Of a DNA stretch of 64,000 bases, positions 54,892-62,984 are shown in pieces. Each line of letters starts with the position of its first letter. Position 1 is the first letter of the stretch. The notes under the pieces were generated by a model, which worked only from the letters and a program-made list of their open reading frames with translations, made no database searches and was not told the DNA's origin. A program made the translations under genes and the position numbers. Origin of the DNA: Rhizobium acidisoli (lineage in GTDB: Bacteria; Pseudomonadota; Alphaproteobacteria; Rhizobiales; Rhizobiaceae); assembly GCF_002531755.2 (NCBI RefSeq), contig NZ_CP035000.1, forward strand, positions 1-64,000. Reading direction: 5' to 3'.

Positions 54892-56049
54892 TTAATCGAT
54901 AATGACGTGCGGTACGAAACGCGACAGGTTGGCGGTAATGCGCGAGCGGTCTTCGCGCACGGCAAGGCCACAGGCGCGATCACCGACGACCCAGCTGCCG
55001 AGCACGGCGAAGCCGCCTTCGCTTTCGAAAAGCGGGGCATAGGCCTGGACGACGAAGCCTTCGTCGCCGTAATCGCCGGGAGCGGAAACAAATTCCCGGC
55101 CATCGCGGAATATCGTGACGTTCTCGCCCTCGCGTGACAGCAGCGGTTTACGCACATAATCCGTCAAGGCCGAAGCCGCCGGGTCGTCGGCGAAATAGCT
55201 CGCCAGCAGGTTGGGGTGATTGGGGTGGCGCTGCCAGAGCAGAGGCAGAAGCCCCTTGTTGGAGAGCACGGCCTTCCAGGCGGGCTCGATGAAGACATCG
55301 CCGCAGCGCGCGAGTTCGCGGGCGAACGGCTCGCGCAGCATGAATTCCCAGGGGTAGAGCTTGAAGCAGCGGTCGATCACCCGATCCTGCAGGTCGGTAT
55401 AGCGGCCCTCCGCATCGATGCCGATCTCACCTATGTCGAGAAGCTCGACGCGATGACCGGCCTGCACTGCGCAGTCCATCAGATAGACGGTCGTGCCTCG
55501 ATCCTCCTCATTGTCGGTCATCACGGCGAAGTGGAAGATCGGCCCTTTGGGAAATTGCTCGAACGCCTCGACAAGGCTTTCCTGCAGGGAATTATACTGG
55601 TCCGCATCCTTGGGCAGGGCACTCAAAGCCATCTGGTCGGTCAGCCAGTTGTATTGGAAATAGGCTGTCTCGAACACCGCGGTCGGCGTATCAGCATTAT
55701 ATTCGAGCAACTTGGCCGGACCGGTGCCGTCATAGGCAAGATCGAACCGGCCGTAGAGGTGCCGGTCGCGGCGCTGCCAGGACCGCTGCACCACATCGCG
55801 CAGATCCTCCGGAATGGCCAGCCGGTCGAGCGCCTCTTCGCTGCCGACGATATCCCCGACCATATCCATGCACATGTCGTGCAATTCCTGGCTCGGCTCT
55901 TCGATCTGCGTCTCGATCTCATCGAGCGTAAACGTATAGGCGGCATCGTCGAGCCAGTAGGGCTCGCCGTACATGACGTGAAAACCGAAGCCGACGGCCC
56001 GCGCCTTGTCACGCCAGTCGGGACGGGCCGGAAGGGTGATCCGCTTCAT
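54892..56049 (-). CDS. Glutathionylspermidine synthase-like ATP-grasp ligase (YjfC family)
   Basis: 385-residue ATP-grasp amide ligase, the length of E. coli YjfC; it lacks the N-terminal amidase of GspS. Visible: FHVMYGEPYWLDDAAYTFTL, RFDLAYDGTGPAKLLEYNAD then TPTAVFETAYFQYNW (substrate carboxylate region), FHFAVMTDNEEDRGTTVYLM, LAREPF-type REPFARELARCGDVFIEPAW, VRKPLLSREGENVTIF (ATP-binding Lys) and VVQAYAPLFESEGGFAVLGS. GspS-type enzymes ligate a peptide carboxyl to a polyamine. The real substrates of YjfC proteins are not known. It is one base from the DUF1190 gene, clearly the same operon. Confidence 0.88.
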   Translation of the reverse strand: MKRITLPARPDWRDKARAVGFGFHVMYGEPYWLDDAAYTFTLDEIETQIEEPSQELHDMCMDMVGDIVGSEEALDRLAIPEDLRDVVQRSWQRRDRHLYGRFDLAYDGTGPAKLLEYNADTPTAVFETAYFQYNWLTDQMALSALPKDADQYNSLQESLVEAFEQFPKGPIFHFAVMTDNEEDRGTTVYLMDCAVQAGHRVELLDIGEIGIDAEGRYTDLQDRVIDRCFKLYPWEFMLREPFARELARCGDVFIEPAWKAVLSNKGLLPLLWQRHPNHPNLLASYFADDPAASALTDYVRKPLLSREGENVTIFRDGREFVSAPGDYGDEGFVVQAYAPLFESEGGFAVLGSWVVGDRACGLAVREDRSRITANLSRFVPHVIID

Positions 56050-56050
56050 G

Positions 56051-56653
56051 TCAGCCGCCGAAACTGAACGACGAACGGCCCCCGAAGCCCTGACGGGCGA
56101 CGGTGCGGGTGTTGACGTTGACAGGCTTGACGCTCTGGCGCGAGGGCGCCGTCACACTGTCGCTGCCCGCCCCGCCTGAGCGAACCGTCGTCGTCAACGT
56201 CTGCCCTGCGCGATTGCGATAAATCGGCGTCGAACCGTAGTAATAGCCGTTCGCCTCCTGGCGCCGGCGATAATCGGAATAGTCGGTAATGTTGTTCAGT
56301 GCCGAAGACAGCATGTAGCCTGCCAGGAACGGCGTGAAGAAGCTGCCGTTGCCGCCGCTATTGTTGGGAACTGAATTGGCCGGCTGTTCCGTGCATTGGC
56401 CCACGCCGTATTCGGCCTCGCAGGCCGCCATGCCGTTGAAACGTGGCGCGGTGGCGAGATGAGCCCGCATCGCATCCTGATAGCCGGCCTGGCAGACCTG
56501 CCGGTCCATGCCTGAGGTCACGCATTGGTCGACGGAGGTGAACATGACCTCCGAGGGCGTCTGGTCGCCGCAACCGGATAGCGCCAGGGTCGAGGCAGCG
56601 ATCGTGCCAAGGGCGAGGAAAGGTCGTCTGTGCCCGCTCTTACGTCTGCGCAT
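56051..56653 (-). CDS. DUF1190-family lipoprotein (YgiB/YjfM like)
   Basis: 200-residue probable lipoprotein. Basic start MRRRKSGHRRPFLALGTIAA then STLALSGC, a lipobox whose Cys (about residue 28) would be acylated. Family features: SVDQCVTSGMDRQVCQAGYQ (paired cysteines) and AACEAEYGVGQCTEQP. The second half is Gly/Ser/Asn-rich and low in structure, ending GFGGRSSFSFGG. DUF1190 proteins (E. coli YgiB, YjfM) are paired with YgiC/YjfC ATP-grasp enzymes, exactly as here. A role as envelope partner or substrate of the ligase is an inference; the unusual Gly-rich tail is a candidate modification site. Confidence 0.88.
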   Translation of the reverse strand: MRRRKSGHRRPFLALGTIAASTLALSGCGDQTPSEVMFTSVDQCVTSGMDRQVCQAGYQDAMRAHLATAPRFNGMAACEAEYGVGQCTEQPANSVPNNSGGNGSFFTPFLAGYMLSSALNNITDYSDYRRRQEANGYYYGSTPIYRNRAGQTLTTTVRSGGAGSDSVTAPSRQSVKPVNVNTRTVARQGFGGRSSFSFGG

Positions 56654-56665
56654 CGTTCCCTCCCC

Positions 56666-57067
56666 TCAATAGGTCATGCAGGCGGCATTGAGAATACCGA
56701 TGACCAATGCGATGCCGCCGCCCCATATGCCCGCGGCGATATTGTCGGCCGTGATCTTCTCATGCAGGTCCGGCATGGTGAAATTCGCAATATAGAAAGC
56801 AAGGATCTGCGCCAGGATGCCGATCGCCGCCCAGATGATGTAGTCGATGATGCTGACCGAATTGGCCGCGGCCGAGGCCAGCGGCAGGCTGAAACCGACA
56901 AGCGCGCCCAGGAATGCCGTGACGGCGGCGAGATTGCCGGCACGAATGAGCTCGACCTCCTTTTGCGGCGTCAGGAATGTGTAGATCACCGCGAAAACAG
57001 CGTAGGCGCCAAGACCGATGGCAAAATAACCAAGGAAGGCAGGCAGACCCGCCACGTAATCGAGCAT
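56666..57067 (-). CDS. DUF350-family inner-membrane protein (YjfL like)
   Basis: 133-residue integral membrane protein with four helices: AFLGYFAIGLGAYAVFAVIY, AVTAFLGALVGFSLPLASAA, IIDYIIWAAIGILAQILAFY and ENITADNI-type loop followed by AAGIWGGGIALVIGILNAAC. The start ATG 57067 follows GGAG (CGGAGGAGTTTTTCCA). DUF350 proteins are tandem two-helix units of unknown transport function, nearly always encoded with DUF1190 and ATP-grasp genes. The conserved acidic residues (ELIRAGNL) in the loop between helices are kept. Position between DUF2491 and DUF1190 genes copies the E. coli yjfK-L-M order. Confidence 0.9.
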   Translation of the reverse strand: MLDYVAGLPAFLGYFAIGLGAYAVFAVIYTFLTPQKEVELIRAGNLAAVTAFLGALVGFSLPLASAAANSVSIIDYIIWAAIGILAQILAFYIANFTMPDLHEKITADNIAAGIWGGGIALVIGILNAACMTY

Positions 57068-57101
57068 TGGAAAAACTCCTCCGTCAAAAATTGATAGGGT
57101 G

Positions 57102-57761
57102 TCAGACGCGGCGGACGTCGGCTGGAGCCAGTCCGTAACCGATCAGAAATTCCACCGAGCTTCCCGCCTGGCTTTGTCCGACGTCGAGATCGCGCTCGAC
57201 GTTGATCAGCAGCATTTCGCGGGTCGAGCCAAGCGGGCGATAATACAGCATGCAGGTCTGGTGAATGGAGCGCTGCACGTCGCCATCGTCGACCTTTTCG
57301 ACAAATTCCACCAGTTGCGCGCGCTCCGGCCCTTCGCCCCAGAAGCGGCTATAGAGGATACCGTCGGCATCGTAGGATGGCTGGCCGATCAGGCCGCCCG
57401 GCCCGGTCCAGCGGTGCCATTCGCTCTGCCCGGCGGGCACGACGCTGTCCCAGGATTGATAAAAGCTGATGTCGTCGACGGCATCGCCCGGCTGGCCCGA
57501 CGCCGACATCACCTGGATCATCCGGTGGTCTTCATCGTAGTAACGTGACAGAACCGTTGCGGCATCGAGCGAAATCTCGCCGTAGCCGGCAATGATGAAG
57601 GGGCCGCTCCGTGGCAGCGGCATGGCCGGCTCGCCCCCTAAAGCCTCGGCCTCGAGGGAGAGGAAATCGATCTCCAGAGCCCCGCCGATGGCGGCGCCCA
57701 AGGGGCCGAGTTCTCTGGGCAAGGGCTTTTCGTCCTTGTCTCTGCCGAACCAGCCGATCAT
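57102..57761 (-). CDS. DUF2491-family protein (YjfK like)
   Basis: 219-residue soluble protein. Start MIGWFGRDKDEKPLPRELGP then LGAAIGGALEIDFLSLEAEA. Family segments: FIIAGYGEISLDAATVLSRY, DEDHRMIQVMSASGQPGDAV, FYQSWDSVVPAGQSEWHRW, GGLIGQPSYDADGILYSRFW and INVERDLDVGQSQAGSSVEF. ATG 57761 is inside the channel gene stop (four-base overlap) after GGGAGA, so translation is coupled to the channel. DUF2491 is always part of PspA/ATP-grasp clusters; its biochemical role is unknown. Confidence 0.87.
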   Translation of the reverse strand: MIGWFGRDKDEKPLPRELGPLGAAIGGALEIDFLSLEAEALGGEPAMPLPRSGPFIIAGYGEISLDAATVLSRYYDEDHRMIQVMSASGQPGDAVDDISFYQSWDSVVPAGQSEWHRWTGPGGLIGQPSYDADGILYSRFWGEGPERAQLVEFVEKVDDGDVQRSIHQTCMLYYRPLGSTREMLLINVERDLDVGQSQAGSSVEFLIGYGLAPADVRRV

Positions 57762-58813
57762 GATGCGTCTCCCATTCGAGCCCAAGCGATGGCAGCGGGA
57801 TCTAGCCGCATTCCACTGATGTAGTAAAGGGTCTCGCCACCCCGCACCAGCACCTCGTCCCGGCAATTGAGGTCGGTGATGCCCTGGCTCATCAAGCCCA
57901 CCAGTGTCACGTGATGCTCACGCTTGAGGCTTAAAAACACGTCTCCATAGAGCAGGGGCCGTTGCAAAGGCGGCACCGGCAGCGAAAACGCCGTGTCGGT
58001 GGAGGCAGCCGACAGCAGCCGTGCAGTGATCTCCGAAGAGCCCGGATCGCGGGCTGCACGCGACAAGAGCTCCTCGGCGAGCGAACCCACCGCCTCAACG
58101 CGCGGCCGCAGCTGTTTGACCATCTGGGCGGTGCGGTCATCGGCGAAATAAGCGACGATATGGGCATTCGGCGCATGGTCTTCGGCAATCAGCACGGCGG
58201 CCAGCGTCTCGTCGTCATTTGCTCCGCGCGCGATGATCGCGCGGGCCTGCGCCACCCCGGCCCGCATCAGAGCGTCGGCATCGGCGAGCCGCTCGGTTCT
58301 GATATAGTCGGCGTAGTCGCTGGCGGGATTTTCCGAAAGCTCCTTGGCAACCAGAACGCTCATCGGTTCGTTCGCCTGCCGTTCGGCATGCAGCAGCCGC
58401 AGCGTCTGGTGTGTCTGCCCCTCCTGCCAGCCGAGGACGATGATATGGCCGGTGCGTTCGCTGTAGTCACCCAATCCGCGCATACGGTTCCTCCAGATCG
58501 TGCCGATCGTTGTCAACAATTTGCCAAGAACGGCGGTGAATATGGCAATGCCGCCGGGAAGAACGAACAGGACGGCAATGATCCGGCCAAATCCCGATTT
58601 TGGGGAAAGATCTCCATAGCCGACAGTCGTTGCCGTCACCATATAGTAGTAAATAAAATCGATCGGATTGCCGACGAGATCGCCTTCGCCGACCAGCACA
58701 AAGAGCAGGTAGGAGGCGGCCAGATGGATCACCAGAAGAATAAAAAGGGCGGACCAGGCCAATTCGCTGAGCGAGAGATATACACGCCGCAGTAATGAAG
58801 CGATAAATGGCAC
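57758..58813 (-). CDS. Two-helix potassium channel with cytoplasmic RCK-like domain
   Basis: 351-residue inner-membrane channel. First helix LAWSALFILLVIHLAASYLL (about 18-40), pore segment FIYYYMVTATTVGYGDLSPK with the K+ filter TVGYGD (about 63-68), second helix RIIAVLFVLPGGIAIFTAVL (about 77-96). Residues ~120-350 form a Rossmann-type regulatory domain: GHIIVLGWQEGQTHQTLRLL (nucleotide-binding loop), SVLVAKELSENP, ARAIIARGANDDETLAAVLI and a C-terminal part with VTLVGLMSQGITDLNCRDEV. It heads the leftward operon. Its presence adds ion flux to a PspA-type envelope cluster; E. coli yjf lacks it. Confidence 0.9.
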   Translation of the reverse strand: MPFIASLLRRVYLSLSELAWSALFILLVIHLAASYLLFVLVGEGDLVGNPIDFIYYYMVTATTVGYGDLSPKSGFGRIIAVLFVLPGGIAIFTAVLGKLLTTIGTIWRNRMRGLGDYSERTGHIIVLGWQEGQTHQTLRLLHAERQANEPMSVLVAKELSENPASDYADYIRTERLADADALMRAGVAQARAIIARGANDDETLAAVLIAEDHAPNAHIVAYFADDRTAQMVKQLRPRVEAVGSLAEELLSRAARDPGSSEITARLLSAASTDTAFSLPVPPLQRPLLYGDVFLSLKREHHVTLVGLMSQGITDLNCRDEVLVRGGETLYYISGMRLDPAAIAWARMGDAS

Positions 58814-58932
58814 GCGATTCGCCCCCGTTCCCGACGCGTAACCTAGCGAAATTTATTTAGCGCGCCACCCCTTTAAGTGGCATATCGAATACCCAGATAT
58901 TTTTCGAAATTCTAACCGATGGAGGACTTTTT
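58814..58932. promoter_or_regulatory. Divergent promoter region of the PspA / K+ channel cluster
   Basis: 119 bp shared by both arms of the cluster, AT-rich between 58848 and 58915. TTTAAGTGGCATATCGAATA lies centrally. It lacks a good sigma-54 -24/-12 box of the kind that drives enterobacterial pspA, so control is probably different. GGAGG at 58921-58925 is the ribosome site of the rightward gene. Confidence 0.5.
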
Positions 58933-59367
58933 TTGGAGACCTGGAACCTGACCACCTTAACGCGCCTGTTCGCCGCCGATCCGGAGGCACTCGGCGATGT
59001 CGACGTCGCCGTACCCGAACAGGGCGACGTGATATGCGTGACTCTGAAGGAAAAAGGCGATCTCGACGTCTTCGTCGCGGTGAGCGGTGAGCGCGACATC
59101 CTTGTCAGCGCCGTTCTGTTGCCGTGCAAGGACGTGCCCAATCGCCAGGCCTTCGAACGCATGGTGCTCAAGACGCACAAATTCGTGCCGCTTTCCAGCT
59201 TCGGCATCACCACCATCGACGGTGAGGAATGGTATGAATTGTTCGGTTCGCTGTCGGCACACTCGCCGGCCGACACGGTGGTCGAAGAGGTGGCAATTCT
59301 CGCGGCCAATGCCGTCGATGCGGCACATATGATTGAAGAATGGAAAAGCGGGGAGATTGCAGCGTGA
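58933..59367 (+). CDS. DUF2170-family protein (YjfI like), TTG start
   Basis: 144-residue small acidic cytosolic protein. TTG at 58933 is supported as start by GGAGG seven bases upstream and by absence of a suitable ATG. Sequence: ETWNLTTLTRLFAADPEALG, then VICVTLKEKGDLDVFVAVSG, RDILVSAVLLPCKDVPNRQA, FERMVLKTHKFVPLSSFGIT and YELFGSLSAHSPADTVVEEV. This is the DUF2170 pattern of E. coli YjfI, always encoded immediately before a PspA-family gene. It is probably a PspA partner or regulator; nothing biochemical is known to me. Confidence 0.85.
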   Translation: METWNLTTLTRLFAADPEALGDVDVAVPEQGDVICVTLKEKGDLDVFVAVSGERDILVSAVLLPCKDVPNRQAFERMVLKTHKFVPLSSFGITTIDGEEWYELFGSLSAHSPADTVVEEVAILAANAVDAAHMIEEWKSGEIAA

Positions 59368-60098
59368 GCACCTGGGGAAAGATTTTCACCGCCATTCGCG
59401 GCGGCATCAACGAGGCGGCTGAAGCGGCCGCCGACAACCAGTCCATGCGCATTCTCGACCAGGAAATCCGCGACGCCGAACAGTCGCTGCGCCGGGCGCG
59501 CTCTGATCTGGCCGGCATCATGGCCTCCAACAAGAGCGTCATGCGCCGGCTTGAAGAAAACCGCGCAAAGGAAAGCAAGGATACCGTCAGCGCTCGCGCT
59601 GCGATCTCGGCGGGCCGCACGGATCTCGCTCAGGGTCTGGCGCAGCGCATCGCCACCAGCCGTTCCGAAGTGCAGCGCGACCAGGAAGAGCTCGATCGGC
59701 TGCTGCCCCGCCAGCAGCAGATGCTGCGCACGATCCAGGACACCGAAGCACGCATTGCGCAAATGAAGCGCGAGGTGGAGAACGTCAAAGCCAACGAGTC
59801 GCTGCTGCGTGCTCAGTCGGCGATCGCCCATAACCAGTCGGGCATCAATACCCGTCTCGGCAGCGCCGTCGAAAGTCTCGAACGCATCAAGAAACGCCAG
59901 GAAATCACTGCCGGGCGCATCGAAGCTGGCGCAGAACTCGCCGAACTGGAAAACGGCGGCGATCTCGATCGTCAGCTGCGCGAAGCCGGCATTGGCGGTT
60001 CCAGCCATTCCGCCGACGACATTCTCGCACAACTGATGCTCCCCAAACATTCGGCCGAGCCCGTCTTGCTGCCGGCGCCCGCCGGTAGGAAAGACTGA
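59364..60098 (+). CDS. PspA/IM30-family protein (YjfJ like)
   Basis: 244-residue peripheral membrane protein of the PspA/Vipp1 (ESCRT-III-like) superfamily. The first ~20 residues are the amphipathic membrane helix (STWGKIFTAIRGGINEAAEA). A long coiled coil follows: SMRILDQEIRDAEQSLRRAR, SNKSVMRRLEENRAKESKDT, SRSEVQRDQEELDRLLPRQQ and QMKREVENVKANESLLRAQS. GTG 59364 overlaps the stop of the DUF2170 gene (GTGA) and has GGGAG eight bases before it. It would bind and stabilise stressed inner membrane, working with the divergent genes. Confidence 0.9.
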   Translation: MSTWGKIFTAIRGGINEAAEAAADNQSMRILDQEIRDAEQSLRRARSDLAGIMASNKSVMRRLEENRAKESKDTVSARAAISAGRTDLAQGLAQRIATSRSEVQRDQEELDRLLPRQQQMLRTIQDTEARIAQMKREVENVKANESLLRAQSAIAHNQSGINTRLGSAVESLERIKKRQEITAGRIEAGAELAELENGGDLDRQLREAGIGGSSHSADDILAQLMLPKHSAEPVLLPAPAGRKD

Positions 60099-60230
60099 TC
60101 ATTTCCCCAGCGGCCGCCCAATCATTCGGGTGATCTCGAAGATGGGGCGGCCGCCCGTGGAAATTCACCGAAGTCTCCGCAAAGGCAATGGATATCTTCG
60201 GACCGAATTTCCGAGGCATATGGCAATGGA

Positions 60231-60246
60231 TGAGGTGCGCACCTCA
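60231..60246. promoter_or_regulatory. 16-bp palindromic operator, distal copy
   Basis: TGAGGTGCGCACCTCA, a perfect palindrome 38 bp past the stop codon of the LacI-family gene. It is identical to the copy at 61400-61415. Confidence 0.7.
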
Positions 60247-60284
60247 CACGTAGCGGACTTTTCAGCCTCGGAGCGCGACGCTCT

Positions 60285-61307
60285 TTAGAGATTTTCCTTG
60301 AGAAGGACTTCGATCCTTATTCTCTCCTGAGCCGCCAGCGGCTCCCTTGCGTCGGCGCGAGCCCGCATAATGCGAATTGCACTGCGCACGGCGTGTCCGG
60401 GGTCCTGCCCGATAACGGCATCGATGCGGTCATCGCGCAACGCTTCCTCGCTGAAGGGCGTGCGCTCGTGGACGACGACCGCGAGGTTGACGAGATCAAC
60501 GTTGGCGGCGGTTGCCATAAGCGGGATGCGTGCTTCCGAACTCAGAACGTAGACGGCGATAATATCCTTATTGTTTTCGACGACGCGGGCGATGATTTGG
60601 TTCGCGCGCCGTTCGTCGGCATGTGTCTCTATCGAGGGAAGAGACCTGAGGAACGGAAATTGCTCGTTTATTATACTGTCGAAACCATGCCGGCGTTGAA
60701 TGCTGTCCAGCGATTGCATTGTTTCGGCAACGATCATCACCTTGCCGGGCGTCCGGCAGGCAAACCTGCCTATCAATTTTCCAGCCGTCGCCCCGGCTGC
60801 GAAGTTATCGACGCCAACGAAATCCGCCGCGGGAAGTTTTTCCTGCCCGGACAGAAATTGGACGACCTTGATGTCTCTTTCGAGAAGTCGCGCCAAGGCA
60901 TCACGCACTTGAGGCGACTCGGGCGCCATCAGCGCCACGCCGTCGACCTCATCCTCATTTATTCCGGCGAGATACTTCGCGACCCCATGAGGGTCGTCGG
61001 CAGGAATCTGAACATAGTCGATTTCGGTCAGGTCGCCCTTGAGGACGTCCTTCAACTCCTTCACCCGCTTTAAGAGCTCCCGAAGATAAAGATCGCCTGA
61101 CTTGGGCAGGACAAATCGAAACCGATAGCTCTTGTTCCGCGCCAGGCTGACGGCGGCAGGATTGCGAATAAAACCAATCCGTTCAATGGCTTCGTGGACA
61201 CTGCGTGCTGCCTTCTTACTCACGTTCGGGCGATCGTTCAAAACGCGATCCACTGTCGCGAGGCTGACGCCGGCGGCTTCCGCGAGGTCTTTTGCTGTTG
61301 GCCGCAT
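60285..61307 (-). CDS. LacI-family transcriptional regulator
   Basis: 340-residue regulator with MRPTAKDLAEAAGVSLATVD then RVLNDRPNVSKKAARSVHEA and IERIGFIRNPAAVSLARN (helix-turn-helix and hinge), followed by a sugar-binding domain: YRFRFVLPKSGDLYLRELLK, GVALMAPESPQVRDALARLL, FVGVDNFAAGATAGKLIGRF, VMIVAETMQSLDSIQRRHGF and AVIGQDPGHAVRSAIRIMRA. ATG 61307 follows AGGAG. It is divergent from a sugar ABC operon and flanked on both sides by identical 16-bp palindromes, so it most likely represses that operon, perhaps through a DNA loop. Confidence 0.92.
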   Translation of the reverse strand: MRPTAKDLAEAAGVSLATVDRVLNDRPNVSKKAARSVHEAIERIGFIRNPAAVSLARNKSYRFRFVLPKSGDLYLRELLKRVKELKDVLKGDLTEIDYVQIPADDPHGVAKYLAGINEDEVDGVALMAPESPQVRDALARLLERDIKVVQFLSGQEKLPAADFVGVDNFAAGATAGKLIGRFACRTPGKVMIVAETMQSLDSIQRRHGFDSIINEQFPFLRSLPSIETHADERRANQIIARVVENNKDIIAVYVLSSEARIPLMATAANVDLVNLAVVVHERTPFSEEALRDDRIDAVIGQDPGHAVRSAIRIMRARADAREPLAAQERIRIEVLLKENL

Positions 61308-61369
61308 AAGGGCTCCTGCTCCGATTTGGTCGCTCACATTTCCCGCAGAATCGCAAAAAACGCAACAAT

Positions 61370-61385
61370 TGATGTGCGGACCTCA
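61370..61385. promoter_or_regulatory. Degenerate copy of the LacI-type operator
   Basis: TGATGTGCGGACCTCA, two mismatches to TGAGGTGCGCACCTCA, in the divergent intergenic region 14 bp before the perfect copy (centre-to-centre 30 bp, about three helical turns). Confidence 0.65.
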
Positions 61386-61399
61386 AAAATTGCTTGCAT

Positions 61400-61415
61400 T
61401 GAGGTGCGCACCTCA
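61400..61415. promoter_or_regulatory. 16-bp palindromic operator, promoter-proximal copy
   Basis: TGAGGTGCGCACCTCA, perfect palindrome in the 246-bp divergent region, just upstream of TTATGGCTATTTTG, where a -10 element of the ABC operon may lie. It is probably the main LacI-family binding site. Confidence 0.75.
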
Positions 61416-61553
61416 GTTATGGCTATTTTGCGATGGCCTGAACAGTCGGGCCTGAAAAGAGCAATCAAGGAACTTAAGTCGCGGCGCTCTGCCAAAGCCG
61501 TTTTATTTACCCCTCTCGATGGAGGTCGAGAGGTCAACGGGAGGACCCTACTG

Positions 61554-62888
61554 ATGAAGTCCGTTTTGATGAACTCGGCATGTGCTGCCGGGATGTATAT
61601 AGCCGTGTCTGCGACGATGGCGTCCCACGCCCAGGCCGCTGATCTCACCCTGTGCTGGGCGGCATGGGATCCCGCCAATGCTCTCGTCGAACTCAGCAAG
61701 GATTTCGAGGCGAAGAGCGGCAACAAGATGCACTTCGAATTCGTTCCCTGGCCGAATTTCGCCGACCGTATGCTCAATGAGCTGAATTCCGGCGGAAAGC
61801 TTTGCGACCTGTTGATCGGCGACAGCCAGTGGATCGGCGGCGCGGCGGAGAACGGGCAATACGTCAAGCTCAACGATTTCTTCGATAAAGAGGGAATCAA
61901 GATGGACGACTTCATCCCCGCGACCGTGGTCGGTTACGCCGAGTGGCCGAAGAACACGCCCAGCTACTGGGCAATGCCGGCCTTCGGCGACGTGGTCGGA
62001 TGGACCTATCGCAAGGATTGGTTCTCACGGCCCGAGCTTCAGGCCGAATTCAAGAAGAAATTCGGCCGCGATCTTGCGGTTCCGAAGACCTGGGACGAGC
62101 TGATCGATATTGCTGCGTTCTTCCAGGGACGTGACATCGACGGCAAGAAAGTCTACGGCGCGGCAATCTACACCGAGCGGGGCTCCGAAGGCATTACGAT
62201 GGGCGCCATGAACGCGCTCTACAGCTACGGCTTCGAATATCAGAACCCTAAGAAACCCTACGAGCTCGACGGCTTCGTGAATTCGCCCGCCGCAGTTTCC
62301 GGCCTCGAAGAATACAAGAAGCTCTACGATTGCTGCACGCCGCCCGGCCACTCCGATGCCTACATGACCCAGGACGTCGACGCCTACAAATCGGGCCAGG
62401 TGGCATTGCAGATGAACTTTACCTTTACCTGGCCGGGGATCAACGCTGACGCCAATGTCGGCGGCGACAAGTCAGGCTACTTCCCGAATCCCGCCGGCCC
62501 GAATGGCGCGCAGTTTGCGCAGCTCGGCGGCCAGGGCATCTCTGTTGTCGCTGCTTCCGACAAACAAAAAGAGGCGCTCGATTACATCAAGTGGTTTGCT
62601 CAGCCGGAAATCCAGCAGAAATGGTGGAAGCTCGGCGGCTATTCGGCCTTGCGGGCGGTGGTTGAAGACCCAAACTTCGCGTCCAGCCAGCCCTACGCAA
62701 AGCCGTTCCTGGATTCGATGGCGATCGTGAAGGATTTCTGGGCCGAACCGGCTTACGCCTCTCTCCTCCAGGCGTCGCAGAAGCGTTTCCATGACTACGT
62801 CGTCGCAAACCAGGGCACCGCAAAAGACGCGCTCGACGGTCTGGCCAAGGACTGGAAGGCCGTTTTCGAGGACGACGGAAAATACTGA
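61554..62888 (+). CDS. ABC sugar-binding protein (family 1 SBP)
   Basis: 444-residue periplasmic binding protein. Signal peptide: MNSACAAGMYIAVSATMASH with AQAAD at the cleavage site. Mature motifs: LTLCWAAWDPANALVELSKD, FEFVPWPNFADRMLNELNSG then KLCDLLIGDSQWIGGAAENG, WAMPAFGDVVGWTYRKDWFS, VPKTWDELIDIAAFFQGRDI, LQMNFTFTWPGINADANVGG and LDYIKWFAQPEIQQKWWKLG. This is typical of large family-1 binding proteins for oligosaccharides or glycosides. ATG 61554 follows GGGAGG with nine-base spacing. It is first in an operon with two permeases and controlled by the LacI-type operators upstream. Unlike the importer at 2-6.7 kb it is intact. Confidence 0.93.
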   Translation: MKSVLMNSACAAGMYIAVSATMASHAQAADLTLCWAAWDPANALVELSKDFEAKSGNKMHFEFVPWPNFADRMLNELNSGGKLCDLLIGDSQWIGGAAENGQYVKLNDFFDKEGIKMDDFIPATVVGYAEWPKNTPSYWAMPAFGDVVGWTYRKDWFSRPELQAEFKKKFGRDLAVPKTWDELIDIAAFFQGRDIDGKKVYGAAIYTERGSEGITMGAMNALYSYGFEYQNPKKPYELDGFVNSPAAVSGLEEYKKLYDCCTPPGHSDAYMTQDVDAYKSGQVALQMNFTFTWPGINADANVGGDKSGYFPNPAGPNGAQFAQLGGQGISVVAASDKQKEALDYIKWFAQPEIQQKWWKLGGYSALRAVVEDPNFASSQPYAKPFLDSMAIVKDFWAEPAYASLLQASQKRFHDYVVANQGTAKDALDGLAKDWKAVFEDDGKY

Positions 62889-62920
62889 CGCAACTTCTTC
62901 CTCCCAGCGGTGAGCGTCAC

Positions 62921-62954
62921 GCAGGGCCGGTCACGTGGACCGAGCCGGCCCTGC
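62921..62954 (+). other. Hairpin between binding-protein and permease genes
   Basis: Perfect 10-bp stem GCAGGGCCGG / CCGGCCCTGC around a 14-base loop in the 96-bp gap. No U-tract. It probably lets binding-protein mRNA outlast permease mRNA. Confidence 0.6.
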
Positions 62955-62984
62955 TTACTACCATCTTCATGCAAGGAGACGAAC

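Noticed and set aside
58814..58932. Sigma-54 promoter for the PspA arm
   Set aside because: TGGCAT is present but no matching TTGC at the required spacing follows.
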